Shown: positions 24,072 through 33,462 of the stretch, piece by piece
Numbering within the stretch: the stretch's first letter is position 1
Layout of the letters: the number at the start of each line of letters is the position of its first letter
Source of the DNA: an uncultured Bacteroidia bacterium
GTDB lineage: Bacteria > Bacteroidota > Bacteroidia > Bacteroidales > UBA932
Assembly (NCBI GenBank): GCA_902784435.1
Contig: CACZUR010000014.1
Span: 1 to 57,494 of the forward strand
Length of the DNA stretch: 57,494 nt
Reading direction: 5' to 3'
Program-made: the position numbers and the translations under genes
Notes under the pieces: generated by a model
The model's input: the letters and a program-made list of their open reading frames with translations, nothing else
Told to the model about the DNA's origin: nothing
Database searches by the model: none

Positions 24072-25700
24072 CTACAACTTCTGCTGGATGACCTTCAGGT
24101 GGGTCTCGTAGTTGCTCTTGAGGCGGGTGACGGCATCGTGGAAGGAGAGGTTTTCGTCACCGTTGATGATGTTGCCGCCGTTCTGGCTCTTGTCGTCGGC
24201 GGGGTTCCACATTTTAAAATTCAGCGCGGCGCTGGCCTCCAGCCGCTTTTCGCACTGGTCCATGTAGGCGGGGATGGTCTGTAGCTGGGGCAGGAGCTCC
24301 AGGAAACGGGCTTTGAGCCGAGCCTTGAAGGCGGGGTCCTGCATCAGGCGGGCATACCAGATGGCCTCGCCGTTCACCAGTCCGGTCCGGCCGCCGGAAG
24401 TATAGAAAGACAGCACGCCCCAGTCGAAGTCCCAGACGGGGCCGGCCGTGAGCTTTCCGCCCCGGTCTTTGTGGAAGAAAACGCTGCCGGGATTGCTGAG
24501 CTCGTGGTTGCACATGACTTCGAACACAATCCAGTAGTCGATGAAGGAATCCACGTCCAGGTACCGGGCATAGCCGTTCTCCGGGTCTGTGAACCCTTCT
24601 CCGTACAGTACCGAAGCCACATCGGAGATGTACTTTTTGATATAAGTCTTCTGCGCGTCGGTAAGGTCCTGCGCATCGGGCGATTTCACGGCAAAGGGAA
24701 TCTTGCCGCCCATCTGCCAGCAAGAGCCGTGCGGATCCGTCCACTGGAACTCGTTATCGAAGTGGAAGTCCAGTTCCAGCAGATAGCCGCCCGTGACGGC
24801 GTCGCCGCTGTTGTCTTCCGGCGTAAGTTCCGCGATGTCCACGCGGTTTTTGTCTATGCGCACCTGTTCGATGAGCAGGTAACTTCCTTGGTGTTTCCCA
24901 TTCAGGACCAGTTCCACGGGGACGCAGTGCGGGCTCCAGGCCAGGTTGGTCAGGGAGGCGACGTGCATGGACACCAGGTTGCGCATGAGGGTCCGGTCCA
25001 TAAAGTTGGCCAGCAGTACCCAGCGCTTGTGTTTGGGAAGGCCCAGGATGGAGGTGCGCTCCTCCAGCTTCAGAGCATAAGGTTTCTTGGGCCAGGTCCA
25101 GGTGGTGTTGCCGCGGCCGCGGATTTCGCAGGAGAGCACCTGCGGAAGGCCGGGATAGGCCTCCGTGCCCCGGATATAGAGGCCGGCGGCCTTCCAGATG
25201 TCCTTGGAAGTGACGGCCTGGCCGTCGTCGGTATCCACATACACCACCGGGAGGCCGGTTTCCAGCGCCGGGCCCGGATACTGCTGCTCTGAACGGACAG
25301 TGAAATAGTCCGATGGAAACAGGGCCTCGTTGCCCGTCCCGGCATCCTTCTGCACCACGGTCAGGCACGCCTGCTCCATGTAGATTTCGCCGGTTCCTGC
25401 ATCGGTGAGGGTGGCCACATACAGTCCCGCTCCCGCCGTTCTGGTAAAGCCTGTCAGGCGGAAATGGGCGGGATTGGCACCCGAACCGGTCTGCAGCCGC
25501 AACTCGGGGATGACATAATCCGGGTCCTTCACCGAAAAGTACAGCTCGGCGCTGCCATTCGGGGAAAGGACCACGGACTGGGCCTTCAGCTCGATGGAGC
25601 GAAGACGGGGCGATGCGGTCTGCTCCGGAAGGATGCTCTCATGGGAACAGGCCAGTGCCGCCAGCAGCACGAAGGCTATGGACAGTCTCCCGGGACGCAT
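24072..25700 (-). CDS. CotH-kinase-family lipoprotein
   Basis: The 542 residues have a lipoprotein signal (MRPGRLSIAFVLLAALAC, lipid on C18), an N-terminal beta domain, and a CotH-type kinase domain from about residue 150. Typical motifs are EIRGRGNTTWTWPKKPYALKL, LLANFMDRTLMRN, QGSYLLIEQVRID and FDWGVLSF, which in spore CotH bind ATP and metal for protein phosphorylation. In Bacteroidota these lipoproteins are of unknown role. It begins 5 nt after the GH3 stop, so it is the last gene of the glucan operon and may modify or process a surface component. An ATG upstream lies inside the GH3 gene and is rejected. Confidence 0.85.
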   Translation of the reverse strand: MRPGRLSIAFVLLAALACSHESILPEQTASPRLRSIELKAQSVVLSPNGSAELYFSVKDPDYVIPELRLQTGSGANPAHFRLTGFTRTAGAGLYVATLTDAGTGEIYMEQACLTVVQKDAGTGNEALFPSDYFTVRSEQQYPGPALETGLPVVYVDTDDGQAVTSKDIWKAAGLYIRGTEAYPGLPQVLSCEIRGRGNTTWTWPKKPYALKLEERTSILGLPKHKRWVLLANFMDRTLMRNLVSMHVASLTNLAWSPHCVPVELVLNGKHQGSYLLIEQVRIDKNRVDIAELTPEDNSGDAVTGGYLLELDFHFDNEFQWTDPHGSCWQMGGKIPFAVKSPDAQDLTDAQKTYIKKYISDVASVLYGEGFTDPENGYARYLDVDSFIDYWIVFEVMCNHELSNPGSVFFHKDRGGKLTAGPVWDFDWGVLSFYTSGGRTGLVNGEAIWYARLMQDPAFKARLKARFLELLPQLQTIPAYMDQCEKRLEASAALNFKMWNPADDKSQNGGNIINGDENLSFHDAVTRLKSNYETHLKVIQQKL

Positions 25701-25705
25701 CTTCC

Positions 25706-27934
25706 TTACTGCACCGCAAACGCTACGGGGCTTCCTTCCTGGCTGCTGCCGGCCACCCACAACTGGAAGTCGCCGGGTTCCACTTTCCGCTTGCCGTCCA
25801 GGCCTGTGAAGGAGAGTTCCGACACGGGGAGCTGCACGGTGAGCTGCCGGCTTTCGCCAGGAAGAAGGCTCACGCGCAGGAAGGCTTTCAGTTCCTTCAC
25901 CGGACGGGTAATGGACCCTACCAGGTCGCGGACATACACCTGGGCCACCTCGGTGCCCTCGCAGGTGCCGGTGTTGGCCAGGGTGAAGGTTACCTGGATG
26001 GTGTCATCGGCCCCATAGACCTTCTTGTCCAGGCCGATGCCGGAATAGGCGAAGGTCGTGTAACTGAGGCCGAAACCGAAGGGGAAGAGCGGATAGGCAC
26101 CGTAGTCCAGGTAGTAGCTGGTGTTGCCCAGGGAAGTCTGCCCGGCTTCCAGCGGAATATCTTCCAGCAGCGTTTCGCCGTTGTAGGGACGGCCGGTCAT
26201 GTGGTGGCTGTAATACATCGGAGCCTGCCCCACGGTGCGCAGGAAGGTGACGGGGGTTTTGCCGGAAGGATTCACCTCGCCGGCGAGGATGCGAGCCAGG
26301 GCCGGGCCGCCCATCGTTCCGGGATGGAAGGCGTACAGCAGGGCATCCACGTTGGGCAGGTCGCGCTCGATGGTGAGCGGCCGGCCGGCCATGACGATGG
26401 CCACTACAGGCTTGCCGGTGGCCTTCAGTGCGGCCAGCAGGGCGCTTTGGGAGCCGACCAGGTTCAGATCGGCCAGGGAGTGGGCTTCTCCGGAGAGGAT
26501 GGCCTCTTCGCCCAGGAACGCGAGCACGATGTCAGCCCTCCGGGCAGCCGCCGTCACATCGGCGAAGTTATCGCGCTTTTCGCGGCTGTAGCGCAGGCCG
26601 GGAACATAGTCCACGCGGCCGGGGAACCGGGCCCGCAGCGCCTGCAGCGGGGTGACGGTATGCTCTTTCTGCCCGTCGAAGGCCCAGGTGCCCAGCTGGT
26701 CGTGCGGGGCATCGGCCAGGGGGCCCGTTACCAGGATGCGGCCACCCTTCAGGGGCAGCACGCCGTCGTTTTTAAGCAGGATCACCGACTCCTCCACGCT
26801 CTTTTGGGCCGATGCCAGGTGTTCCGGCGCATACTGCACCGCCCTGGCAGCCTCCACATCCACGTAGGGATGCTCGAACAGGCCCAGGAGCATTTTCACG
26901 CGCAGGATGTTGCGCACGGCCTTGTCGATGGTCTTTTCCTTCACGGCTCCGCCCTTCACCAGCTCTTCCAGATGCGACAGGAAGCCGTAGGTCATCATGT
27001 CCATGTCCACGCCGGCGTTGGCGGCCTTTTCGGCCACGTCCTTGCGGTCCGTACCAAAACCATGGTTGATCATTTCGCCCATGGAATTCCAGTCCGTGAC
27101 TACCAGGCCGTCGAAGCCCCATTCCCCGCGGAGGATATCCTTCACTACGAAGGTGTTGCCCGTGGAAGGCACGCCGTCGTTGTCATTGAAAGAGGTCATG
27201 AGCGTGAGGGCGCCGGCCTTCACGGCCGCCTCGAACGGCGGCAGATAGATGTTGCGCAGCTGCCGTTCCGTGAGGAAGGTGCTGTTATAGTCCCGGCCAC
27301 CTTCGGCTGCGCCATATCCCACGAAATGCTTGATGCATGCCGCCATGGAAGTGCTGTCCAGGCTTGCGCCCTGGTAGCCGCGCACCATGGCTTCGCCCAT
27401 CCGGGCGTCCAGATAAGTGTCTTCGCCACTCCCTTCCGCCATCCGTCCCCAGCGGGGATCGCGGGCGATGTCCAGCATGGGCGAGAACGTCCAGCGGACC
27501 CCCTGCGCCGTGGCTTCCAGGGCAGCCACGCGCGCACCTTCTTCCACCAGGGCGGGGTCGAAAGTGGCCGCCAGGCCCAGCGGAATGGGGAATACGGTGT
27601 GGAAGCCGTGGATGACGTCGCGGCCCACCAGGAGCGGAATGCCCAGGCGCGACTCCTCGACGGCGATGCGCTGAAACTCATTGATCTTGGCGGGATCCAC
27701 CTCGTTCAGGATGGAGCCGATCTGCCCCTTTCGCAGGGCATCGGCATAATTGGACACCTCGCCGCCGGCGCTTACCTGGTTCATCTGGCCGATTTTCTCC
27801 TGCAGCGTCATCTGGCCCAGCAGCTTGTCCACGCGGGCCTCCACTTCGGGAGACGAGCCCACGGTAGTGCCTGCCTGCCGGGAGCAGGCAAGCACTGCCA
27901 TCAGACTCAGTAAAAGGAGTTTAGTACACTTCAT
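25706..27934 (-). CDS. GH3 beta-glucosidase lipoprotein
   Basis: The 742 residues start with a lipoprotein signal (lipid on C17 in LMAVLAC), then the GH3 TIM barrel with the nucleophile D281 in LVVTDWNSMGEM, the KHFVGYGA motif, the alpha/beta sandwich and a fibronectin-III-like C-terminal domain. It matches the BglX-type architecture. It should remove terminal glucose from beta-linked oligosaccharides released by the neighbouring GH16 enzyme. It lies 4 nt after the GH16 stop in the same operon. Being lipid-anchored, it could face the periplasm or the cell surface. Confidence 0.92.
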   Translation of the reverse strand: MKCTKLLLLSLMAVLACSRQAGTTVGSSPEVEARVDKLLGQMTLQEKIGQMNQVSAGGEVSNYADALRKGQIGSILNEVDPAKINEFQRIAVEESRLGIPLLVGRDVIHGFHTVFPIPLGLAATFDPALVEEGARVAALEATAQGVRWTFSPMLDIARDPRWGRMAEGSGEDTYLDARMGEAMVRGYQGASLDSTSMAACIKHFVGYGAAEGGRDYNSTFLTERQLRNIYLPPFEAAVKAGALTLMTSFNDNDGVPSTGNTFVVKDILRGEWGFDGLVVTDWNSMGEMINHGFGTDRKDVAEKAANAGVDMDMMTYGFLSHLEELVKGGAVKEKTIDKAVRNILRVKMLLGLFEHPYVDVEAARAVQYAPEHLASAQKSVEESVILLKNDGVLPLKGGRILVTGPLADAPHDQLGTWAFDGQKEHTVTPLQALRARFPGRVDYVPGLRYSREKRDNFADVTAAARRADIVLAFLGEEAILSGEAHSLADLNLVGSQSALLAALKATGKPVVAIVMAGRPLTIERDLPNVDALLYAFHPGTMGGPALARILAGEVNPSGKTPVTFLRTVGQAPMYYSHHMTGRPYNGETLLEDIPLEAGQTSLGNTSYYLDYGAYPLFPFGFGLSYTTFAYSGIGLDKKVYGADDTIQVTFTLANTGTCEGTEVAQVYVRDLVGSITRPVKELKAFLRVSLLPGESRQLTVQLPVSELSFTGLDGKRKVEPGDFQLWVAGSSQEGSPVAFAVQ

Positions 27935-27938
27935 GCGT

Positions 27939-29039
27939 TTAGTTTTTCTGGAATACGCGGACGTAGTCTACCAGCATGGTCACGGGAAGGGCGCTTTCAT
28001 CCACACCTGTCTGGCCTCCCCAGTCTCCGCCCCAAGCCAGGTTCAAGATAACATAGAAAGGAGCGTCATAGGGCCAGTCGTCATGTCCCAGCCCGCGGTT
28101 GTCGTAAGAGAGCTGCACCTTGCCGTCCACGAACGTGGTGATGTTCTCATGGGTCCACTCGATGGCGTACACATGGAAGTCGTCTTCGGCTCCGGCGCAA
28201 TACATCTCGTGGGTCACCTGGGTGCCGTTGGAATGTACATGCGAATTGGCGTGCAGGCTGCTGGACACGTAGTTGGGGTGGTAACCCACCTCTTCCATGA
28301 TGTCTATCTCGCCGCTGTCGGGCCAGCCGGTAAAGTTCACCGGCATCATCCAGAAGGCGGGCCAGGTGCCCTTTCCCTTCGGAAGTTTGATGCGGCCTTC
28401 GATATAGCCATACTGCCAGCCGGTCTTCACCTTGGCATACACGCGGCCGGAATAAATCTTTCCGCCCTCTTTGAAGCAGTGAATCTGCAGGGAGCCGTCT
28501 TTCACCTCGGTCACCAGACCGCCGTTCGGGGAGGTATGGTTCACATAGGTCTGCAGCTCGTTGTTCACCCAGTGGTCGCCCTTCACTTCGTGGGTCCAGT
28601 CGCTGCTCTTGAGCTCGGACCCTTCATTGAATTCGTCCCGCCAGACCAGGTTGTAACCATCGGGAATGTCGATATCCACCTCTCCGCCGGCCTGCGTAAG
28701 CGTCACTTTCTCGCGCGTGGAACCGCACTTGATGGTGATGAAAGTCTCGCGGTCGCGGTAGGTGTCGTTTTTCTTCACCTTCACGGCAACCTGGGCCGAT
28801 GCCTGGGCACTGTACGCAGGTTCTACGCTCACCCAGTTCACGCCGTCGGCCGGAAACACCTGGAAGGCGTCGGAGGCCTTCACGTCCAGCGTGAGCGTCT
28901 GCTCATTCTGGTCGCAGGACAGGGTGGCAGGGGTTACCGTAATGGTCTCCGTCTTGCCGGGAGCATCCTTCTCCCCACCCCCGCCGCAGGCGCAGGCGAG
29001 GGTAAGGAAAAGAACGGGGATCAAATGAATCGCACGCAT
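27939..29039 (-). CDS. GH16 endo-beta-glucanase lipoprotein with BACON domain
   Basis: The 366 residues start with a lipoprotein signal with Cys at 16 and 18. A BACON-like beta domain spans about 33-117 (VTPATLSCDQNEQTLTLDV). The GH16 jelly roll runs from 129 (LVWRDEFNEG) to the end. The catalytic motif GEIDIMEEVG (243-252) has nucleophile E244 and acid/base E249 in the ExDxxE arrangement of laminarinases and lichenases. It should cut beta-1,3 or mixed beta-1,3/1,4-glucan at the cell surface, feeding SusC. It belongs to the operon between the binding lipoprotein and the GH3 gene. Confidence 0.93.
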   Translation of the reverse strand: MRAIHLIPVLFLTLACACGGGGEKDAPGKTETITVTPATLSCDQNEQTLTLDVKASDAFQVFPADGVNWVSVEPAYSAQASAQVAVKVKKNDTYRDRETFITIKCGSTREKVTLTQAGGEVDIDIPDGYNLVWRDEFNEGSELKSSDWTHEVKGDHWVNNELQTYVNHTSPNGGLVTEVKDGSLQIHCFKEGGKIYSGRVYAKVKTGWQYGYIEGRIKLPKGKGTWPAFWMMPVNFTGWPDSGEIDIMEEVGYHPNYVSSSLHANSHVHSNGTQVTHEMYCAGAEDDFHVYAIEWTHENITTFVDGKVQLSYDNRGLGHDDWPYDAPFYVILNLAWGGDWGGQTGVDESALPVTMLVDYVRVFQKN

Positions 29040-29046
29040 CTTCCAG

Positions 29047-31908
29047 CTAGTTTGCGGGGCAGAGGGCGATATCCTTCACCGTGATCTCGGTGCCGGCCGG
29101 CATGCGGCCGAAGTCCAGGACCACCATGATGGCTTCGTAGGCCTGGTCCGGAGAAACGGGTTCTTTCACATAGGAAAGGACATCGTAGGCCTCCAGCGCC
29201 ACGGCATTGTCATAGAAGAAGGCGTGGTTGGAGTCGTCGTTGGCATCGGCCACCTTGATGGTGCAGACACCGGCGGCAGAAGATTCCAGCTTGCAGGTGA
29301 ACTGGTAGGCGATGGCGGGATCGGCCGGAACATCGGCCACGATCTTCACCTGGCCCTGCCATTCGCCGCCGCCCACGCCCTCGGGAACGGTGAGGGAAAG
29401 CACACCGCCCTCGAAGCTGGCCTGAGGATCCAGACCGCCGCTCCAGTCGGCCGGGCTGAACCAGGTCTCCTTCAGGTAGCAGCCGCCGATGATGTTGTCA
29501 CCGTAGCCGGCAGCGGAACCGCCGCCTGCGGAAGCCGTCACTTCCCGGAGGCTGATGTCCTTCACGGTAATCTCGGCGCCGGCCGGCATGCGGCCGAAGT
29601 CCAGGACCACCATGACCGCTTCGTAAGCCTGGTCCGGAGCGATGGGCTCGTTCTTGTAGGCGAGCGGAGCATAGCCTTCCAGCGCCACGGCATTGTCATA
29701 GAAGAAAGCGTGGTTGGAGTCGTCGTTGGCATCGGCCACCTTGATGGTGCACACGCCGCCCACGGAAGACTCGAGGGTTGCAGCAAAGGAATACTGCTTC
29801 TCGGGATCGGCCGGGATGTTGGCCACCAGCTTCACCTGGCCCTGCCATTCGCCGCCGCCCACGCCCTCGGGAACGGTGAGGGAAAGCACACCGCCCTCGA
29901 AGCTGGCCTGAGGATCCAGGCCGCCGCTCCAGTCAGCCGGGCTGAACCAGGTCTCCTTCAGGAAGATGCCGCCCAGAAGTTCGTCGCCATAGGTCACGCC
30001 GCCACCGGTCTGTCCGGTGATCTCACGCAGTTCGATAGCGGAAACCTTTACCTCGGCGCCGGCCGGGATGCGGCCGAAGTCGAAAATGGCCATCACGGCC
30101 TCGTAGGCCTGGTCCGGGGAAACGGGTTCGTTCTTGTAGGAGAGCGGAGCAAAGCCTTCCAGCGCTACGGCGTTGTCGTAGAAGAAAGCGTGGTTGGAGT
30201 CGTCGTTGGCATCGGCCAGTTTCACGGTGCAGGTGCCGCCAATGGACGATTCGATGGTGGCGAAGAAGGCATACTGCTTCTCGGGATCGGCCGGGATGTC
30301 GGCCACGATCTTCACCTGACCCTGCCATTCGCCGCCGCCGACACCCTCGGGCACGGTGAGCGTAAGGACACCGCCTTCAAAGCTGGCCTGCGGATCCAGA
30401 CCGCCGGACCAGTCGGCCGGGCTGAACCAGGTCTCCTTCAGATAGCTGCCGCCAAAGAGGTTCTCACCATAGGTATAGCTGACCGGCGTTTCCGGCTCTT
30501 CGGGTTCCTCGCTGGGCAGGATGGTGCCATCGTCAACGGCATGGTCCTTCAGCACGATATTGGCAATGGAAACCACGGTTCCCGCTTCGTTGCCGCCGAA
30601 GTCGAAGACCATCTTCACACCGTTCGGGGCGTCTACGCCCTGGAGGTCGGTGAGGTAGTAAATGGTTTCACCGACAGGGATGTCCACACGGTTGGCAAAG
30701 AGGAAAATATCGTCGGAATCCACGGCCGTGAGCTTGAAGGTCATGCCCGGGATGGCCTTGTTGGTGTTCACGATGACAGAATAGTCGTAGTTCGTGTTGG
30801 CGTTGAGCACGACAGGAGCATCGGGAATGATGAAGAACTGGGCCTGCCACTGGCCGAAGGTGGCCTCCGGCAGGGTCAGGGTGTATTCCGCACCGCTCTG
30901 CTCCGTGGCAGGGTTGTCAATCTGTGCCCAGTTGGGAGCATAATAGTAGCTGTAGGTGTGGGCGTCGTCGGCCGGTTTCCACAGGTTGGAATCGGCGTTG
31001 TACTTGTAACCCTTGAACACGTAGGCAGCGGCCCTGGAGGTAAGGATGAAGTGCCAGGCGATGTCACCGTTGTCGTGCACCAGCTCCAGCGTCTCGCGGG
31101 TGATGTTCTCTACCTTGAATTCGGGCTTCTCCCAGAATTTGTCGTTGTCGATGTACGGGAACAGGGTGTGCTCCGGAAGTACCAGATACAGGTCGTTGCC
31201 ACGGTACTCGAAGGCATAGGTGGAGGTCTGGGCCGCTACAGTGGCCAGATAGTCCTCTGTGGCGTCACCCTTCTGGTCCGCGAAGAGGGAGGCTGCGACG
31301 TCCTTGTTCACGTATACGCCGCCGTCCTCACCGGGATCATAGGTGTAAGCACCTGCACCACCGAAGGTTACGATATCTTCGTATACGCCGAAGGCAGCCT
31401 TGTCCCCGGGAGCGGCATTCCACCACTCCAGACCGACAGTTCCGGCAGGGCCGCAGCCCATGTGTCCGGCGGTTTCACCGTCGATGTGCCAGTTCTTGCT
31501 GTTGTCGGCAGAAGTGCCGCCGGCCAGGAAGGTGATGAACTTGTCGAAGGAGGCGATGGTGTTGTCGATGTGGAAGGTCTTTTCCACATAGTCGGGGGTG
31601 ATGCCGGAGGCGTTCATGACCTGCATGCGCACCTTGTAATCTCCGGCCATGGCGAAGATTTTCTTGAGGCCGTTCTGGGCCCTGCGCTCGGTGAATTCAC
31701 CGTCCTTGTCCTGGAACAGCCAGACGGGAATCACGGACGGAGCATCGACGGAGAAGGTAACCTGGTTGATTTCCTGGTCTACCGTAATGATGGGCTCAAA
31801 GGCAGCGGCCGTCTTGGGAGCCTGGGCCTCGGAGGGGTGTGTGAATTCCTCCTTGGCGCAGGAGGCCAGCGCCAGAACCGCAGTAAGTATGTAAACTAAT
31901 TTTTTCAT
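29047..31908 (-). CDS. Surface glycan-binding lipoprotein with repeated CBM-like domains
   Basis: The 953 residues begin with a lipoprotein signal (YILTAVLALASC). A PKD-like domain (about 40-115) and a middle beta domain follow, then four CBM4-like jelly rolls. The first (about 325-465) is diverged. The last three (about 485 to the end) are nearly identical, each with WFSPADWSGGLDPQASFEGG, GEWQGQVK and DANDDSNHAFFYDNAVALE. At DNA level they repeat with a period of 480-486 nt (29410-30900 region). It sits between susD and GH16, the usual place of the SusE/SGBP partner, and should hold beta-glucan at the surface; multiplied domains would raise avidity. Confidence 0.88.
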   Translation of the reverse strand: MKKLVYILTAVLALASCAKEEFTHPSEAQAPKTAAAFEPIITVDQEINQVTFSVDAPSVIPVWLFQDKDGEFTERRAQNGLKKIFAMAGDYKVRMQVMNASGITPDYVEKTFHIDNTIASFDKFITFLAGGTSADNSKNWHIDGETAGHMGCGPAGTVGLEWWNAAPGDKAAFGVYEDIVTFGGAGAYTYDPGEDGGVYVNKDVAASLFADQKGDATEDYLATVAAQTSTYAFEYRGNDLYLVLPEHTLFPYIDNDKFWEKPEFKVENITRETLELVHDNGDIAWHFILTSRAAAYVFKGYKYNADSNLWKPADDAHTYSYYYAPNWAQIDNPATEQSGAEYTLTLPEATFGQWQAQFFIIPDAPVVLNANTNYDYSVIVNTNKAIPGMTFKLTAVDSDDIFLFANRVDIPVGETIYYLTDLQGVDAPNGVKMVFDFGGNEAGTVVSIANIVLKDHAVDDGTILPSEEPEEPETPVSYTYGENLFGGSYLKETWFSPADWSGGLDPQASFEGGVLTLTVPEGVGGGEWQGQVKIVADIPADPEKQYAFFATIESSIGGTCTVKLADANDDSNHAFFYDNAVALEGFAPLSYKNEPVSPDQAYEAVMAIFDFGRIPAGAEVKVSAIELREITGQTGGGVTYGDELLGGIFLKETWFSPADWSGGLDPQASFEGGVLSLTVPEGVGGGEWQGQVKLVANIPADPEKQYSFAATLESSVGGVCTIKVADANDDSNHAFFYDNAVALEGYAPLAYKNEPIAPDQAYEAVMVVLDFGRMPAGAEITVKDISLREVTASAGGGSAAGYGDNIIGGCYLKETWFSPADWSGGLDPQASFEGGVLSLTVPEGVGGGEWQGQVKIVADVPADPAIAYQFTCKLESSAAGVCTIKVADANDDSNHAFFYDNAVALEAYDVLSYVKEPVSPDQAYEAIMVVLDFGRMPAGTEITVKDIALCPAN
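29080..30480. repeat. Three in-frame tandem duplications in the glycan-binding gene
   Basis: Matching landmarks (for example TC(G/A)AAGCTGGCCTG at 29411, 29897 and 30377) show three units of about 480-486 nt with very high nucleotide identity, pointing to recent tandem duplication or ongoing gene conversion. Confidence 0.85.
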
Positions 31909-31910
31909 AA

Positions 31911-33446
31911 TCAATAGTTGTTCTGGGTGAGTTCGTTAGCCTTGCCGGCGGTAGAGTCGATCAGGCCCTGCGGGAAGGGCAGGTACTTCTTGGAAGCAGA
32001 CCAGGTGTTGGTACGGTAACCGTATGTGTCGGGAACCAGCACGGTGGGAGCGTCACCCCAGCGGATGAGGTCCCAATAGCGTTTGCCTTCACCCACGAAT
32101 TCGAGTTTGCGCTCTTCCTTGATGTTCTCCAGCGAGAGGGAGACGGTGGCGCCGCCGAGGGCGCGGCCGTGCACGTCGTTCAGCCACTGGGCGGCATCAC
32201 CGGAACCGGCGCCGCGCACCACCAGTTCGGCGGCGTTCAGCAGGGTTTCGGAATAGCGGTAGATGCGCAGGTTGTTGTTGAAGTTCAGGTTCACGTCACC
32301 CTGGGTGCCTACATTGTCCATGTAGCCGATATACTTCTGCTGGAAGATGCCGGTATCCTGGTAACGGGGGGTGTATTCCTCCCGGGTGGGATCGGTGACA
32401 TAGCACGTTGCGGCGCGACGGGCATCGGCGGCGTCGAACATGTCGTAGGTTTCCTGGCGCACCGGGCAGAAGCCCCAGCCGTCGTTCCAGAGGAGGTCGG
32501 CCTGGGCGATGCTGCCCTTGGACTTCCAGGACTGCGGAGTGATCAGGGTAGGCAGCACGGTGCCGCCGGCACCCCGGACCCAACCCCAGCTGCGCTCGCC
32601 GGAGACGTTGCGGAAATTGATCTCGAAGATGGACTCGACGCCCCATTCTCCGGTTTCCTTAAAGATATCGCCGTAGTTGGGCATGAGGTCATACTCGCCC
32701 GAGCCGATGATTTCCTTCATGTAATCCAGTGCCTTGCCAAAGCGGCTTTCGTCGTTCTGGTACAGGACAGCCTCGGCATAGAGCATATAGGCCATGGCCT
32801 GGGAAACACGGCCGTAGTTGGCGGCGTCCCACTTCATGGGAAGGACCTTCATGTCGATGGCCCCTTCCAGGTCGGTGATCATGCCATCATACACTTCGTC
32901 GGCCTTTTTCTGCGGAGAAGTGAAGTCGCCGGTGAGGTTCTCCTCATAGTAAGGGATGTTGCCCCAGAACTTCCAGAGGATGCAGTAGTAGTAGTCGCGC
33001 AGGACGCGGGCCTGGGCCTCGGTGCTCTTGGCCACGGCATCCGGCAGGTCGGGCGTCCACTTGATATAGGCGATGACATCGTTGCAGCGTTTCACACCGG
33101 AGAAGGCGTCGGACAGGATGCCGGACATGCAGTTGGTGGGAACGGCTTCATAGTTCATCATCAGGTGCCAGTAGGCGTTGTCCGTCTTGTCCTGACCGCC
33201 CACCCAAATCTGGTCGGCCATGATATCGGACATCATGTTCAGGGGATTGTACTGGTCTGCGCACCAGTCGAACCACTGGAGCGGATCGTAGGCGGCCACC
33301 AGGGCTTCGGACAGATGCTTCTCCGTGGTGAAATACTCTTCCAGCTGCATGGCGCCGGTATTATCCACCGTCAGGAACTTGGAGGTGCAAGAAGAGGCAA
33401 ACGCGAGCGCTGCGACGGCAGCGAGAATGGTGATATGTTTTTTCAT
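31911..33446 (-). CDS. susD: SusD/RagB-family nutrient-binding lipoprotein
   Basis: SusD proteins form the lid on the SusC transporter and bind glycan outside the cell. The 511 residues have a lipoprotein signal (AALAFASSC), the TPR-like helical core (AQARVLRDYYYCILWKFWGNIPY), and the C-terminal signature LRIYRYSETLLNAAELVVRG...IKEERKLEFVGEGKRYWDLIRWG. It lies 16 nt behind susC and 2 nt ahead of the binding lipoprotein, so it is translationally linked to both. Confidence 0.96.
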   Translation of the reverse strand: MKKHITILAAVAALAFASSCTSKFLTVDNTGAMQLEEYFTTEKHLSEALVAAYDPLQWFDWCADQYNPLNMMSDIMADQIWVGGQDKTDNAYWHLMMNYEAVPTNCMSGILSDAFSGVKRCNDVIAYIKWTPDLPDAVAKSTEAQARVLRDYYYCILWKFWGNIPYYEENLTGDFTSPQKKADEVYDGMITDLEGAIDMKVLPMKWDAANYGRVSQAMAYMLYAEAVLYQNDESRFGKALDYMKEIIGSGEYDLMPNYGDIFKETGEWGVESIFEINFRNVSGERSWGWVRGAGGTVLPTLITPQSWKSKGSIAQADLLWNDGWGFCPVRQETYDMFDAADARRAATCYVTDPTREEYTPRYQDTGIFQQKYIGYMDNVGTQGDVNLNFNNNLRIYRYSETLLNAAELVVRGAGSGDAAQWLNDVHGRALGGATVSLSLENIKEERKLEFVGEGKRYWDLIRWGDAPTVLVPDTYGYRTNTWSASKKYLPFPQGLIDSTAGKANELTQNNY

Positions 33447-33462
33447 TGTAGTCGCGCTTTAT

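Noticed and set aside
29224-31899. 891-residue ORF antisense to the glycan-binding gene
   Set aside because: It is a GC-rich shadow frame; the minus-strand protein has a lipoprotein signal and repeated domains, while this one has no recognisable domain.
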